DNA from: Natronosalvus hydrolyticus
GTDB taxonomy: Archaea > Halobacteriota > Halobacteria > Halobacteriales > Natrialbaceae
Direction of reading: 5' to 3'
DNA: 64,000 nucleotides
Assembly: GCA_025517525.1 (NCBI GenBank)
Contig: JAOPJZ010000013.1
Coordinates: 30,422 to 94,421, forward strand
The first letter of the stretch is position 1; each line of letters opens with the position of its first letter. Below are positions 1 through 9,142 of this stretch, piece by piece. Below the pieces are notes generated by a model. The model made no database searches. It saw only the letters and a program-made list of their open reading frames with translations, and was not told the origin of the DNA. Made by a program: the position numbers and the translations under genes.

Positions 1-96
1 GCAGTCGAGTTACCCGAGCCACTGGGGAAGCACCAATCCGACGTGCCGACTGGAGATGGCGATGATGACGACCAGGACGACGTTCGAACCTGGTAA
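1..96 (+). CDS. C-terminal end of an unidentified protein (partial)
   Basis: Frame 1 is open from the window edge to a TAA at 94-96 and encodes about 31 residues. It has the Asp-rich tail (a GDGDDDDQDD stretch ending in RTW) common at the C-termini of haloarchaeal proteins. The rest of the gene lies outside the window, so no function can be given. It could also be a chance frame. Confidence 0.5.
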   Translation, partial: AVELPEPLGKHQSDVPTGDGDDDDQDDVRTW

Positions 97-147
97 CTGC
101 CAGAAAAAGACAACCGGCTGAAATTCTGACGGCACGCAACCGAGTAG

Positions 148-157
148 CTATATAATC
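148..157 (+). promoter_or_regulatory. TATA-like box of the acyl-CoA synthetase gene
   Basis: The sequence CTATATAATC is centred about 28 nt before the ATG at 182. This is the spacing expected for an archaeal promoter giving a nearly leaderless transcript. No Shine-Dalgarno sequence lies before the start, which agrees with leaderless initiation. Confidence 0.6.
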
Positions 158-181
158 CTTCATGCAAGATAGTGCCATACG

Positions 182-1810
182 ATGGAGTTCAATTTCGAAC
201 TCGGTATCGACGAGCAGGAATCGTTCGTCTCCGAGAGTGGGCGCTTTAACGTGGGTGACCTCCTCCGGAAGGCAGCGCGAAAATACGCCGATACCGTCGC
301 CGTCTCCGAACCGAATCGTGACGTGACCTATGCCGAACTCAACGACCGGGTTAACCGACTGGGTAACTCGCTGCTCGAGCGCTACTGTGAGCCCGAAAAC
401 GGGACCGTCGCCTTCCTCGCCGAGAACCGTGGCGAGGTCATCGAGGTTATGTACGCAGGCGCGAAGACCGGCTGTCTGGTCCCCGGTCTGAACTGGCGAC
501 TCGAGCGCGAAGAACTGCTTCACTGCGTCGATCTCGTCGAACCGGACGTGCTCGTCGTCTCCGAACGGTTCCGGGAGAAAGCCGGCTGGATCGAAGCCGA
601 TGCGGAATCGGACCCCGAGATCGTGACCCTCGACGACGACGATGGCGACGCCACCTACGAATCGCTTATCAACGATGGGAGTCCGGACGAACCGCTGCCC
701 GACCGTCACATCGACCCCGAACAGGGACTGGTCGTCCTCTACACGTCCGGAACGACGGGGCTTCCAAAAGGAGTCGTCATCAGCCACCGGGCGTGGCTCG
801 CTCGCGGGTACACCTACATCATCGATTTCGATATCCAGAAAGGTGACTGTCAACTCGCCTGGCCACCCCTGTTCCACATCGTCTCTGCGGACTGGTTACC
901 CGCGATTGCGACCGTCGGCGGCACCTACTATCCAGTCGATGGCTTCGATACCGAACGCACCATCGAAATCCTCCAGGAGGATGGCGGCGGCATCGGCTGG
1001 CTCGTCTTGCTCCCCGGTGTCGTCGAACGATTGCTCGAGTACATCGACGATCAGGACGTCGACGTGGATTCCTTCCGGCCGATTCGAAACATCGGGGCAC
1101 TGGTCGACCTCGTCGACCCGAAAAAGGTCGAACGGATCACCGAGACGTTCGACATGCCGTTCAAGAACTCCTACGGAGCCACCGAAAACGGGAACGTGCT
1201 GAGTGCCGGCAACGACATCCCCAAAGGCGTCCGTCCCGGTCGCGATGACCTCGCAAAGGTCGAATCCTCGTTCGTCGATATGAAACTCATCGACGAAGAC
1301 TGGAACGAAGTCGAGGAACGTGGCGAACTCGCGACCAGAGGCCCGACGATTTGCAGTGGCTATCTCAAAAATCCGGAAGCCAACGCCGCGGACTTCAACG
1401 ACGGCTGGTTCCGAACCGGCGATATCTTCGAGCACAACGACGACGGCACCTACAGCTTCATCAACCGGCGCAAGTACCTCATCAAATCCGGCGGCGAGAA
1501 CATCTATCCCGCCGAAATCGAGCAGGTGCTGCTCGAGCACGAACTCGTCGAAGAGGCCACCGTCGTTCGCGTCTCGGACGAAAAGTGGGGTGAAGTACCC
1601 CGTGCCATCGTCGGCAGTAATCAGCCCGATGAAATCGACACCGACGAACTGATGGACATGCTCGACGAACAGGTCGCTCGCTACAAACTCCCCCACTTCC
1701 TGGACGTCGTGACTCCCGATCAGTTGCCACGGTCGACGACTGGAAAGATCGTCCGCGACGACCTCGAGGAGTGGGACGTCGACGACTCGACTCGAGTGCG
1801 TCAGGTCTGA
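182..1810 (+). CDS. acyl-CoA synthetase (AMP-forming, ANL superfamily)
   Basis: This 542-residue protein activates a carboxylic acid to its CoA thioester through an acyl-adenylate. The P-loop-like motif YTSGTTGLPKG is at about residues 186-197, the YGATENG acyl-binding motif near 335, the RTGDIF hinge region near 417, and the catalytic Lys in TTGKIVRD near 521. Length is normal for the family. It begins a catabolic island with acyl-CoA dehydrogenases, hydratases and thiolases, so it probably loads the substrate onto CoA. The substrate cannot be read from sequence; medium-chain, branched or aromatic acids are all possible. The next gene is convergent and about 200 bp away. Confidence 0.9.
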   Translation: MEFNFELGIDEQESFVSESGRFNVGDLLRKAARKYADTVAVSEPNRDVTYAELNDRVNRLGNSLLERYCEPENGTVAFLAENRGEVIEVMYAGAKTGCLVPGLNWRLEREELLHCVDLVEPDVLVVSERFREKAGWIEADAESDPEIVTLDDDDGDATYESLINDGSPDEPLPDRHIDPEQGLVVLYTSGTTGLPKGVVISHRAWLARGYTYIIDFDIQKGDCQLAWPPLFHIVSADWLPAIATVGGTYYPVDGFDTERTIEILQEDGGGIGWLVLLPGVVERLLEYIDDQDVDVDSFRPIRNIGALVDLVDPKKVERITETFDMPFKNSYGATENGNVLSAGNDIPKGVRPGRDDLAKVESSFVDMKLIDEDWNEVEERGELATRGPTICSGYLKNPEANAADFNDGWFRTGDIFEHNDDGTYSFINRRKYLIKSGGENIYPAEIEQVLLEHELVEEATVVRVSDEKWGEVPRAIVGSNQPDEIDTDELMDMLDEQVARYKLPHFLDVVTPDQLPRSTTGKIVRDDLEEWDVDDSTRVRQV

Positions 1811-2016
1811 TCGAAGCCAGAGATCCGCAGTCGGCTACACGACTCGATTGACCGGCTTCGTCTCAAATTGGACAAACGCACCCATGGACCGGATTTTCTA
1901 TCGTACTCGCTGAGATGACTATTGTCCGGTGAACAGTCGAAGCGATAATGATACAAAGCAGATGTTATCAGCGATAACCGTCGGGTTCGCTTACACGTCA
2001 CCGAGTGACGGAGTGC

Positions 2017-3225
2017 TCAGTACCGATCTGGAATGCGGAAGAGCGGAACGAGCATGACCAACAACAGTCCACCGAGCAAAAAGAACACGTGATCGAAGAA
2101 ACCCCTATCAGCGATCGCGCCGAACAGCGTCGGACTGGCCCCACCGATGGTTATTGCGATCGTTCGAATGACGCCAAGTCCGGATCCCTGTATGTCATCC
2201 GGAAGCGCGTTCGTCAAATGGGAGATGATGACGGGGTTGTAGGCCAGAATCGAACTCGCCGCAATCGTGACGAGAACCAGCGGAGCAAATCCCTGTACAA
2301 GTGGAACGAGTACCAGCGCAACCGCCGACAGGGCCATGATACCAAACAGGGGCCGACGGACGCCGTAGGAGTCATAGAGCACACCGGTGAGTGGTTTGAT
2401 GGCAACACCTAGCCCGAAGTACAATCCGTAAAGCAAGCCGGCACGTGCCGCCGTGAGACCGTTCTCCTCGATGAGATAGGTCGGGTAAAATGCCATGAAC
2501 ACCATCCAGACAGCGGTTAGGGCTGTAAAGACGATACCACCATACAGGAGCGCCGGATGGTGAAGCGTCCGAAGAACCGATCGGAATCCCTCGAGCGTGA
2601 CCAGATCGTCCGTAGACGCTTCCGGTCCAGTCCGAGGAGGGAGGACCATCCAAAGGACAACCGCTGCGACCACAAGAAGCGGGACGGTGAATCCGAGTCC
2701 GTACTGCCAGCCGAGCCAGGCAGTCACGAATCCGGCGATCACCGGGAGTAGCGCTTGTCCACCGTCCGCAGCAGCGTCTGCTACCCCGTTAGCGACACCC
2801 ACGTTATCCGGAAAAATATCATTCATCGCCGTGAATCGTGCCGTCCCGAACAGAGACGTCCCGAGGCCGACCAGCATCGTTCCAAGGAACAGACCGATCG
2901 TAGTCTGTGCATACACCACGAACAGTACAGCGCCACCGGCGGCGAGGGTACTCAGAACCATCACACGCCCCTCGCCGATCCGATCTGAAAGGAGTCCGGC
3001 AGGCAACTGTCCAAGTCCGTACACAACCCAGAGCCCAGCGACGAGAAAGCCTGCCGTGGTGAGGTCGATGTCGTAAGCGACACGAATTTCCGGCAACAAA
3101 ATCGGATAGATAGTCATCAATCCAATAGAAAGAAACCAGCCGATAGAGATGGCGAACAGCACGGAGCCGCGGCCGTCACTCAGCACGGCCGTCGACCGGT
3201 CTCTGATTGTGCGAAGTAACTTCAC
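2017..3225 (-). CDS. MFS transporter
   Basis: This 402-residue protein has about 12 hydrophobic segments in two halves, as in the major facilitator superfamily. A loop with GLGQLPAGLLSDRIGEGR after helix 2 matches the MFS signature D-R-x-G-R-R in relaxed form. A second related loop (KPLTGVLYDSYGVRRP) follows helix 8. Being next to the acyl-CoA synthetase suggests uptake of the organic acid degraded by this island, though export is equally possible. It is divergent from the acyl-CoA dehydrogenase at 3397 and may share a control region with it. Confidence 0.85.
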   Translation of the reverse strand: MKLLRTIRDRSTAVLSDGRGSVLFAISIGWFLSIGLMTIYPILLPEIRVAYDIDLTTAGFLVAGLWVVYGLGQLPAGLLSDRIGEGRVMVLSTLAAGGAVLFVVYAQTTIGLFLGTMLVGLGTSLFGTARFTAMNDIFPDNVGVANGVADAAADGGQALLPVIAGFVTAWLGWQYGLGFTVPLLVVAAVVLWMVLPPRTGPEASTDDLVTLEGFRSVLRTLHHPALLYGGIVFTALTAVWMVFMAFYPTYLIEENGLTAARAGLLYGLYFGLGVAIKPLTGVLYDSYGVRRPLFGIMALSAVALVLVPLVQGFAPLVLVTIAASSILAYNPVIISHLTNALPDDIQGSGLGVIRTIAITIGGASPTLFGAIADRGFFDHVFFLLGGLLLVMLVPLFRIPDRY

Positions 3226-3341
3226 GACCTGATTCTTCCGTCAGTGATACAACAGCAGATATCGTCTTGAATGTTGTGTGTTGACGAACCGTGTCGATGC
3301 TCGAGCGGCCTGTTCAAACCTCATCGAAGGAAGAATTGCAT

Positions 3342-3359
3342 ATGTGAGCCGCGACTCAC
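3342..3359. promoter_or_regulatory. inverted repeat before an acyl-CoA dehydrogenase promoter
   Basis: TGTGAG and CTCACA face each other across 6 bp immediately upstream of the TATA-like box at 3363-3370. A site here could overlap the BRE/TATA region and act as an operator. GTGAGTGAAATC arms at 17601-17638, before another acyl-CoA dehydrogenase gene, contain a related GTGAG half-site. Confidence 0.4.
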
Positions 3360-3362
3360 AAC

Positions 3363-3370
3363 TTTATATA
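3363..3370 (+). promoter_or_regulatory. TATA-like box of acyl-CoA dehydrogenase 1
   Basis: TTTATATA is centred about 30 nt before the ATG at 3397. It supports that ATG as the start, rather than the frame extension to 3271, and a leaderless or nearly leaderless transcript. Confidence 0.55.
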
Positions 3371-3396
3371 CAACCGTTACAGATATCCATACGTCG

Positions 3397-4572
3397 ATGG
3401 ACTACGAGCTTTCAGCGGAGCATCAGATGATGCAATCCACCGTCAAAGAGATTGCAGCGGACTACGACAAGGACTACTGGCAGGAAATCCACGAAGGCCA
3501 GCTCGTCCCCGAGGAGATATTCCAGGACCTCGCCGAAGGTGGCTGGTTCGGTATTCCGATTCCTGAGGAGTACGGTGGCCACGGGATGGGGCTGCTTGAT
3601 ACCATCATCGTGATGGAAGCCCTCGCGGAAGCCCACGCCTGGGAGACGACCTTCCGGTTTACGATGAGTACCGTCTTCGGTGGCACCTCGATCATGCAAA
3701 ACGGCACCGAAGCACAGAAAGAGCAGTATCTGCCGGGAATTGCCGCCGGCGAAGACGTCTGGGCACTCGGCCTCACCGAACCCTCCGCGGGGCTGAACGC
3801 GACGAACATGACCACGCGTGCCGAAAAGGACGGCGACGAGTGGGTCATCAACGGCCAAAAGCAATGGACATCTGGGATGGAGTTCGCAGACAAACTGCTA
3901 CTCGTCGCCCGAACGGAACCGAAAGACGAGGTCGAGAAACGGACCGAAGGCATCACGATGTTCATCCTCGATCCGGACATGGATGGCATCAGCTACAACG
4001 AGATCCCGCTCGACATCTACTTCACCGAGCCGACCTACGACCTGTTCCTCGACGACGTTCGCGTCCCCGAAGAACGCGTGTTGGGCGACGTCGGCCAGGG
4101 ACTGCACCAGATTTTCGGAATGCTCAACGCCGAGCGACTCACGGCCGCCGTGTCGGCCTGGGGTGGCGGAAAAGAGGCTCTCGACACGGCCGTTCAGTAC
4201 GCCAAAGACCGCGAAGTCTGGAGCGAACCCATCGGGGCCCACCAGGCGATTCAGCACCCCCTCGCGGACGCCCACGCCGAGATGGAGTCCGCACGTCACG
4301 ACATCCGAAGAGCCGCGTGGTTAGCAGACCAGGGCCGCGACGGCAGCGGCGAAGCAGCCAACATCGCCAACCTCCAGGCGGGGAAAGCCTCCTGGAACGC
4401 GTGTGAAGCCGCGATGACGACCCTTGGCGGGATGTCCGCCTCCCAGGAGATGGGCGTCGCTGCAGCCTGGGGTGTCGTCCGCCACCTCAGAACAGGACCC
4501 GTCTCCGAGGAGATGATCCTGAATCACATCGGCCAGCACTCCCTCGGCCTGCCACGGTCGTACCAGACGTAA
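3397..4572 (+). CDS. acyl-CoA dehydrogenase 1
   Basis: This 391-residue FAD enzyme introduces an alpha,beta double bond into an acyl-CoA. The N-terminal helical domain contains the PEEYGGHGMG turn, the middle beta domain has LTEPSAG and the WVINGQKQWTSG strand, and the C-terminal helical domain has the Gln/Ile-rich dimer region and ends in GPVSEEMIL. The familiar YEGTNEI block with the catalytic Glu is not present at the usual C-terminal place; GPVSEEM stands there, as in several acyl-CoA dehydrogenases of unusual substrates. The start at 3397 is chosen because the promoter lies just before it and the family N-terminus begins there. The frame is open upstream to 3271, but that extension has no family resemblance. 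Confidence 0.88.
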   Translation: MDYELSAEHQMMQSTVKEIAADYDKDYWQEIHEGQLVPEEIFQDLAEGGWFGIPIPEEYGGHGMGLLDTIIVMEALAEAHAWETTFRFTMSTVFGGTSIMQNGTEAQKEQYLPGIAAGEDVWALGLTEPSAGLNATNMTTRAEKDGDEWVINGQKQWTSGMEFADKLLLVARTEPKDEVEKRTEGITMFILDPDMDGISYNEIPLDIYFTEPTYDLFLDDVRVPEERVLGDVGQGLHQIFGMLNAERLTAAVSAWGGGKEALDTAVQYAKDREVWSEPIGAHQAIQHPLADAHAEMESARHDIRRAAWLADQGRDGSGEAANIANLQAGKASWNACEAAMTTLGGMSASQEMGVAAAWGVVRHLRTGPVSEEMILNHIGQHSLGLPRSYQT

Positions 4573-4812
4573 CGTAGCACCCGTTTTCCGGTATTCGGGC
4601 GCTCGAGTCCGTTTTAGCGATCGAGGAAACGAATTGCCGTTCTCGAGAGCGAACGTACTACCGAACACCTACCGTCCCCAAACCCCAGTCCTCGTCACTC
4701 CGAATTACCACAAGCCTGCCGCCCCAAGGTCACGGCTCGCCTGCCATCACACGCGGCCACGACCAACAGCCACCGGAAGCTATTCAATCGTCTCGGTCAA
4801 TACTCGAGGTAT

Positions 4813-5775
4813 ATGCCACCGATTATCGACATCCACTCGCACCTGTGGGCCGAAGACTGGCTCCCGGAGACGTTCTGGGATGCGTTCGTCGACATCGCCG
4901 TCAGACAAAACGAAAAACGCGGCAAGACGGTCGACCCGGAGCGGATTCGAGAGAGCTACCTGCCTACCTACTGGGACCCGACCGGCGAGAAACTGTTGAC
5001 GCGGATGGAAGAGGCGAACATCGACCATCAGGTCGTCTTCGGTGTCGATTTCGGCCTCGCACTCGGCGAACCGGAAACGCCGGTGCAGGAAGTCAACGAG
5101 ATCATCAGAGACTTTCGCAACGATAACCCCGACCGCATTTCTGCGTTCGCGACCATCGATCCCCGACGCGAGGGTGCGGCCGACCACATCGACACTGCGC
5201 TCGGTGAGTGGGAGATGGACGGGCTGAAACTCCACCCGACTGCCGGCTTTTACTTGCACGACGAGGAAACCTACGAGGTCCTCGATGTCGTTCGCGAGCA
5301 CGGCAAACCCGTCTTGACCGACACGGGTCCGGTTTTTGCCCCCCTGTACAGTAAATACTCCCACCCGACGAACCTGGACGAGGTGCTTTCGGATTTCCAG
5401 GATCTGGACTTCATCGCCGCCCACATGTCCTTTGGCTGGTGGCGGGACCTCCACGCGATCGCTGATAACAAAGTCAACTCGGGACTCCACGTCGATATCA
5501 GCGGCTGGCAAGCGGAGGTCAAACACCACCCCGAGGAGTTCGCGAAAGCCCTCCGCTGGCTGATGGACGACGTCGGATCGGATCGAATGTTCTTCGGGAC
5601 GGACGACCCGGCGTTCGACCCGGTTCATCCGAAAGAAGAGTGGATCGAGACGCTTCGCGAACTACCAGAACGAGAGGTCGAGCCGACGTTCACCACCGAA
5701 GAGATTGAGCAGTTGCTCGGTGGGGCTGCAGCGGCGTTCCTCGAGAAGTACGATAGCGGCCCATACAGTCAATAA
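4813..5775 (+). CDS. amidohydrolase-2 family metal-dependent hydrolase or decarboxylase
   Basis: This 320-residue TIM-barrel protein belongs to the ACMSD-like amidohydrolase group. The metal-binding HSH is at residues 7-9 (IIDIHSHLW). Other ligands are visible in KLHPTAGFYLH, AAHMSFGWW and the C-terminal FFGTDDP, whose Asp is the usual last ligand. Known members decarboxylate or hydrate carboxy-substituted rings and ring-cleavage products. Its place between acyl-CoA dehydrogenase and crotonase genes suggests a role in opening or trimming the substrate skeleton. The start ATG is the first in the conserved N-terminus. Confidence 0.82.
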   Translation: MPPIIDIHSHLWAEDWLPETFWDAFVDIAVRQNEKRGKTVDPERIRESYLPTYWDPTGEKLLTRMEEANIDHQVVFGVDFGLALGEPETPVQEVNEIIRDFRNDNPDRISAFATIDPRREGAADHIDTALGEWEMDGLKLHPTAGFYLHDEETYEVLDVVREHGKPVLTDTGPVFAPLYSKYSHPTNLDEVLSDFQDLDFIAAHMSFGWWRDLHAIADNKVNSGLHVDISGWQAEVKHHPEEFAKALRWLMDDVGSDRMFFGTDDPAFDPVHPKEEWIETLRELPEREVEPTFTTEEIEQLLGGAAAAFLEKYDSGPYSQ

Positions 5776-5827
5776 CTTCGATTTCCGAACCGCTTCAGGA
5801 TTCGACTCGAGTCAGCGTCGAAAGAGA

Positions 5828-6643
5828 CTATTTTCCTTTCCACTCGGGGTCGCGGTCCTCGAGGAACGCCGAGATGCCTTCGTCGACGTCGTCAGTGGCG
5901 AGGACCTGCGCGAACAGTTCGGCTTCGTACTCGATACCGTTGTCGAGGCCCATTGAGCCACTGGCACGGACCGCGCGTTTGGCGAACTCGAGGGCGATTG
6001 GACTGTTGGAAGCGATCGAATTCGCGAGATTCTCGACGGCGTCGTCGAGTTCCTCGGCGGTCGCAAGTTCGTCCACCAGGCCGATTTCGTGGGCCTCTTC
6101 GGCGTCGATCAGGTCACCGGAGAGGATGAGTTGCATGGCTTTTCCCTGACCGACGAGTCGTGGCAAACGCTGGGTCCCTCCACCGCCGGGGAACAAGCCG
6201 AGCGTGATCTCTGGAAGGCCGAGTTTCGCCCGCTCGCTCGCTATTCGGACGTCTGCCGCCATCGCCAGTTCACAGCCTCCGCCGAGGGCGTGCCCGTTAA
6301 TGCGGGCGATCACGGGCACCCGACACTCGGAGACGTACTCGTAGACACGCGGTCGTTTGCTCACTTCGCGCTGCTCGAGGGCGGTTCGTTCGTGGAGTTC
6401 GGTTACGTCCGCGCCGGCGACGAAGGCACTCGCCTCGTCAGACCCGGTCAAAACAACGACGCGCGTGTCAGATTCGTCAATGGCGTCGAACGTCGTTTTG
6501 AGTTCGGCTCGAACCTGCGCATTCATCGCGTTCCGCGCTTCTGGCCGGTCGATGGTGACCGTCGTAACGTGGTCGGTCCCGTCGTCCGGCGTGACGGTCA
6601 CGTTTTCGAACTCCGCGTCCAGCGTCGAGAGATCGGCTGACAT
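5828..6643 (-). CDS. enoyl-CoA hydratase (crotonase family) with intact active site
   Basis: This 271-residue crotonase adds water across a 2-enoyl-CoA. Both catalytic glutamates expected in hydratases are present: one in GHALGGGCELAM and one in LPEITLGLFPGGGGTQRLP. The oxyanion-hole segment FVAGADV is also seen. The start at 6643 (MSADLS) is preferred over the in-frame ATG at 6661 because it begins the conserved region more closely, but the choice is not decisive. The gene is divergent from a second crotonase-fold gene at 6854 that lacks these glutamates. Confidence 0.88.
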   Translation of the reverse strand: MSADLSTLDAEFENVTVTPDDGTDHVTTVTIDRPEARNAMNAQVRAELKTTFDAIDESDTRVVVLTGSDEASAFVAGADVTELHERTALEQREVSKRPRVYEYVSECRVPVIARINGHALGGGCELAMAADVRIASERAKLGLPEITLGLFPGGGGTQRLPRLVGQGKAMQLILSGDLIDAEEAHEIGLVDELATAEELDDAVENLANSIASNSPIALEFAKRAVRASGSMGLDNGIEYEAELFAQVLATDDVDEGISAFLEDRDPEWKGK

Positions 6644-6853
6644 TACTCGAGGCGAGGGCATCGGAGCCTATAGGTGTACTGGACGCTCGGAGGCTTCGCT
6701 GGCGGCTCACCTCGAGCCGGCACAAACGCTTTTACGGGGCAGCGAGTGTGTCGGAGTAGGCAATACAGCAATGATAGGTTCCACACAGCACGGCGTTGTA
6801 CCTGGGGCGGCTTTCGAACACGAATGCGACTGGTATCGGAGCCTCGAGTAACG

Positions 6854-7636
6854 ATGGAGTACGACGAAATTACGTCCGAGACGGCCGACGGCATCACGAC
6901 GATTACGATCGATCGCCCCGAAGTGAAAAACGCGTTTACGGAGCGAACGCTCGCGGAACTCAACGACGCGATCAGAACGGCCAGCGACGACGATGGCGTC
7001 TACGCACTCATCCTGACCGGGGCCGAAGACGCGTTCTGTGCCGGCGCAGACGTCCGCTCGATGCCCGACTGGAAGGACGGCTCCAAAGAGGACTACGCCG
7101 GCTTTCTCTGGACCGCCCAGAACGTCGTTCGGCAACTACGGAACGCGCCGATGCCGACGATCGCGGCCGTCGACGGCCCCGCTATCGGTGCCGGGTGTGA
7201 TTTCGCCCTCGGCTGTGACCTGCGCGTCGTCTCCCCGGACGTACTGATGCGACAGGGCTTCGTCAACGTCGGACTGGTACCCGGTGATGGCGGCGCGTGG
7301 CTTCTCCCGAAACTGATCGGCGAGTCGAAGGCTCGAGAGTATCTCCTCACGGGGCGTGACATCACCGCTGACGACGTCGAAGAGCTGGGACTGGCCGTTG
7401 AAATCGCCGAGGATACCATCGAAGCAGCCGAGTCACTCGCCGAAGAGCTGCTCTCGAACCCGGCGCCGGCCGTCCGAATGACCAAGGATCTGATCGATCC
7501 GTCGCTGTCGTTCGAGGACTACTGCGAACGTGCCATCGAGTACCAGTGGGCCTGTGTGAACGACGACGAACACGCCGAGGCGATTAGCGCCTTCGCCGAG
7601 CGTCGAGAGCCAGAATTCGACAGAGACTACAGCTGA
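6854..7636 (+). CDS. crotonase-fold enzyme with altered catalytic residues
   Basis: This 260-residue protein has the crotonase fold: DRPEVKNAFTE near the N-terminus, the oxyanion loop AFCAGADVRSM, and the GAGCDFALGCD block. The first hydratase Glu is replaced by Asp (GCDFAL) and the second lies in a divergent RQGFVNVGLVPGDGGAW block with no Glu. Simple hydration is therefore unlikely; isomerase, dehydratase or C-C-hydrolase variants of the superfamily are possible. The reading frame is open back to 6674, but the ATG at 6854 starts the conserved sequence. It is divergent from a normal enoyl-CoA hydratase. Confidence 0.82.
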   Translation: MEYDEITSETADGITTITIDRPEVKNAFTERTLAELNDAIRTASDDDGVYALILTGAEDAFCAGADVRSMPDWKDGSKEDYAGFLWTAQNVVRQLRNAPMPTIAAVDGPAIGAGCDFALGCDLRVVSPDVLMRQGFVNVGLVPGDGGAWLLPKLIGESKAREYLLTGRDITADDVEELGLAVEIAEDTIEAAESLAEELLSNPAPAVRMTKDLIDPSLSFEDYCERAIEYQWACVNDDEHAEAISAFAERREPEFDRDYS

Positions 7637-7814
7637 CCTCGAGTACGTCGACGGTTTTCTCGAGACACCGTAGAGACTCGAGGGAGGTATTTTTCGAGCG
7701 TACGTTTCGAACATCGACCGTTATAGGAACGAGCCAGGGGCCCGAAGCAAGGGTGAACGAAACGAACGATGGATTGAGAATGATGAATTCGGTGACCGGA
7801 CTGTGGATGCCGGA

Positions 7815-8951
7815 TCAGGTCAGCGACGGCAAGCCGTCTTTCTTCAGCACGCTCGCGATGGTGTTCTTTTGAATCTCGTCGGTGCCGGCAGCGAGGCGAC
7901 GACCGCGTGCGAGGCGGTAGAGGTACTCGAGGGGATGTTCCTTCTGGTAGCCGTTCGCGCCGTGGATCTGCAGAGCCTCGCTGACGACCGATTCGACCAT
8001 CTCGCCGGAAGTGAGTTTCGCGAGGGAAGCATCGAGTCGGTCCGGGATGCGCCCGCGTTCGTGGGCATTGACGGCTGCACGGTAGGTCAGTGCACGCGAG
8101 CCCTCGAGTTCTTTGACCATATCCGCGAGTTTCCACTCGATGCCCTGGAAGTCACCGATCGGCTGGCCGAACTGTTCGCGCTGCTGGGCGTACTCGAGGG
8201 CGTGGTCGATGGCACAGCGAGCGATGGCGTTCGAGAGCGTCGAACTGCCAAGGCGTTCCCAGTTGAGGGCTTTGAGCTGGTTTTTAAAGCCGTCTTTGCC
8301 ACGCGTGAGGACGTGCTCCTCGGGGACGACGACGTCTTCCATGTAGAACTGTGTCTGGACGTGGTCGGCCATGTTGGTGTAATGCTGGGCGACCTCGATG
8401 CCGTCCCAGTCGAAGTCGAGGACGAGCGAGCCCAGACCGTCGTCGTATTTGACCCAGACGACGGCGGCGGTGGCGTCTTCGATGTGGCTCACCCAGATCT
8501 TCTCGCCGTTCAGGATCAGTTGCCCATCCCGTTCCTCGACGTTGGTGTGCATCGAGCCGACGTCCGAACCCGCCTCAGGCTCGGAGATGGCAACGGCGAT
8601 ACTGTCGGTCCCGGCGGTGACCCCGGGAAGGTATTTGTCTTTGACTGCCTCGGAACCGAACATCTCGATGGCCCGTGGGGCGACCATCTGCTGATTGTAG
8701 AGGTATTCGGCAGTGTCCGGACAGACGCGGCCGACGGCCTCGATAGACAGCATCGCCTCGAACTCGGACATCCCACCGCCGCCGTACTCTTCGGCGATGT
8801 TGATGCCCAGAAAGCCCTGCTTGGCGAGCAATTTCACGTTTTTCGTCGGCTGTTCGCCGTTCCAGGTGAAGGCGTCATCTGCGAACTCCTGCTCGGCCAG
8901 TTGCTCGAGCGCGGAGACGACCAGTTGCTGTTCGTCTGACAGCGAAAGCAT
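7815..8951 (-). CDS. acyl-CoA dehydrogenase 2
   Basis: This 378-residue acyl-CoA dehydrogenase has the AEEYGGGGMSEFE turn, the ISEPEAGSD motif, the NGEKIWVSHI strand, and ends with RGRRLAAGTDEIQKNTIA. In that last block the residue aligned to the catalytic Glu of the YEGT motif is Ala or Gly. Such subunits occur in heteromeric acyl-CoA dehydrogenases, where only one partner carries the base, or use a Glu elsewhere. The start at 8951 (MLSLSDEQQ) fits the family; the upstream extension to 9086 is non-conserved and overlaps the divergent thiolase region. Confidence 0.86.
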   Translation of the reverse strand: MLSLSDEQQLVVSALEQLAEQEFADDAFTWNGEQPTKNVKLLAKQGFLGINIAEEYGGGGMSEFEAMLSIEAVGRVCPDTAEYLYNQQMVAPRAIEMFGSEAVKDKYLPGVTAGTDSIAVAISEPEAGSDVGSMHTNVEERDGQLILNGEKIWVSHIEDATAAVVWVKYDDGLGSLVLDFDWDGIEVAQHYTNMADHVQTQFYMEDVVVPEEHVLTRGKDGFKNQLKALNWERLGSSTLSNAIARCAIDHALEYAQQREQFGQPIGDFQGIEWKLADMVKELEGSRALTYRAAVNAHERGRIPDRLDASLAKLTSGEMVESVVSEALQIHGANGYQKEHPLEYLYRLARGRRLAAGTDEIQKNTIASVLKKDGLPSLT

Positions 8952-9142
8952 TACTCGCTCTTTCGCGTGCCGATAGTTAAGCCTTCGCGTGGGCGGTCGT
9001 AACTGGTGGGTAGGGGACTTATTTGGAAGAACAGGCCTTGCCTCGAGTGTTGGAAGGAACGGGACGCTCGCCTCGAGTGACGCCAATCACGGCTCTCGCC
9101 GAGGTATCAAGACTTATCGTAGCGCGTCTGTTCTCTCCTGAC

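Noticed and set aside
896..1696. Long minus-strand frame opposite the acyl-CoA synthetase
   Set aside because: It mirrors the codon structure of a clearly recognisable gene; high-GC haloarchaeal genes often leave long antisense frames open.
7803..8939. Plus-strand frame of 378 codons opposite acyl-CoA dehydrogenase 2
   Set aside because: The minus strand carries all acyl-CoA dehydrogenase motifs; the plus frame has no family resemblance.
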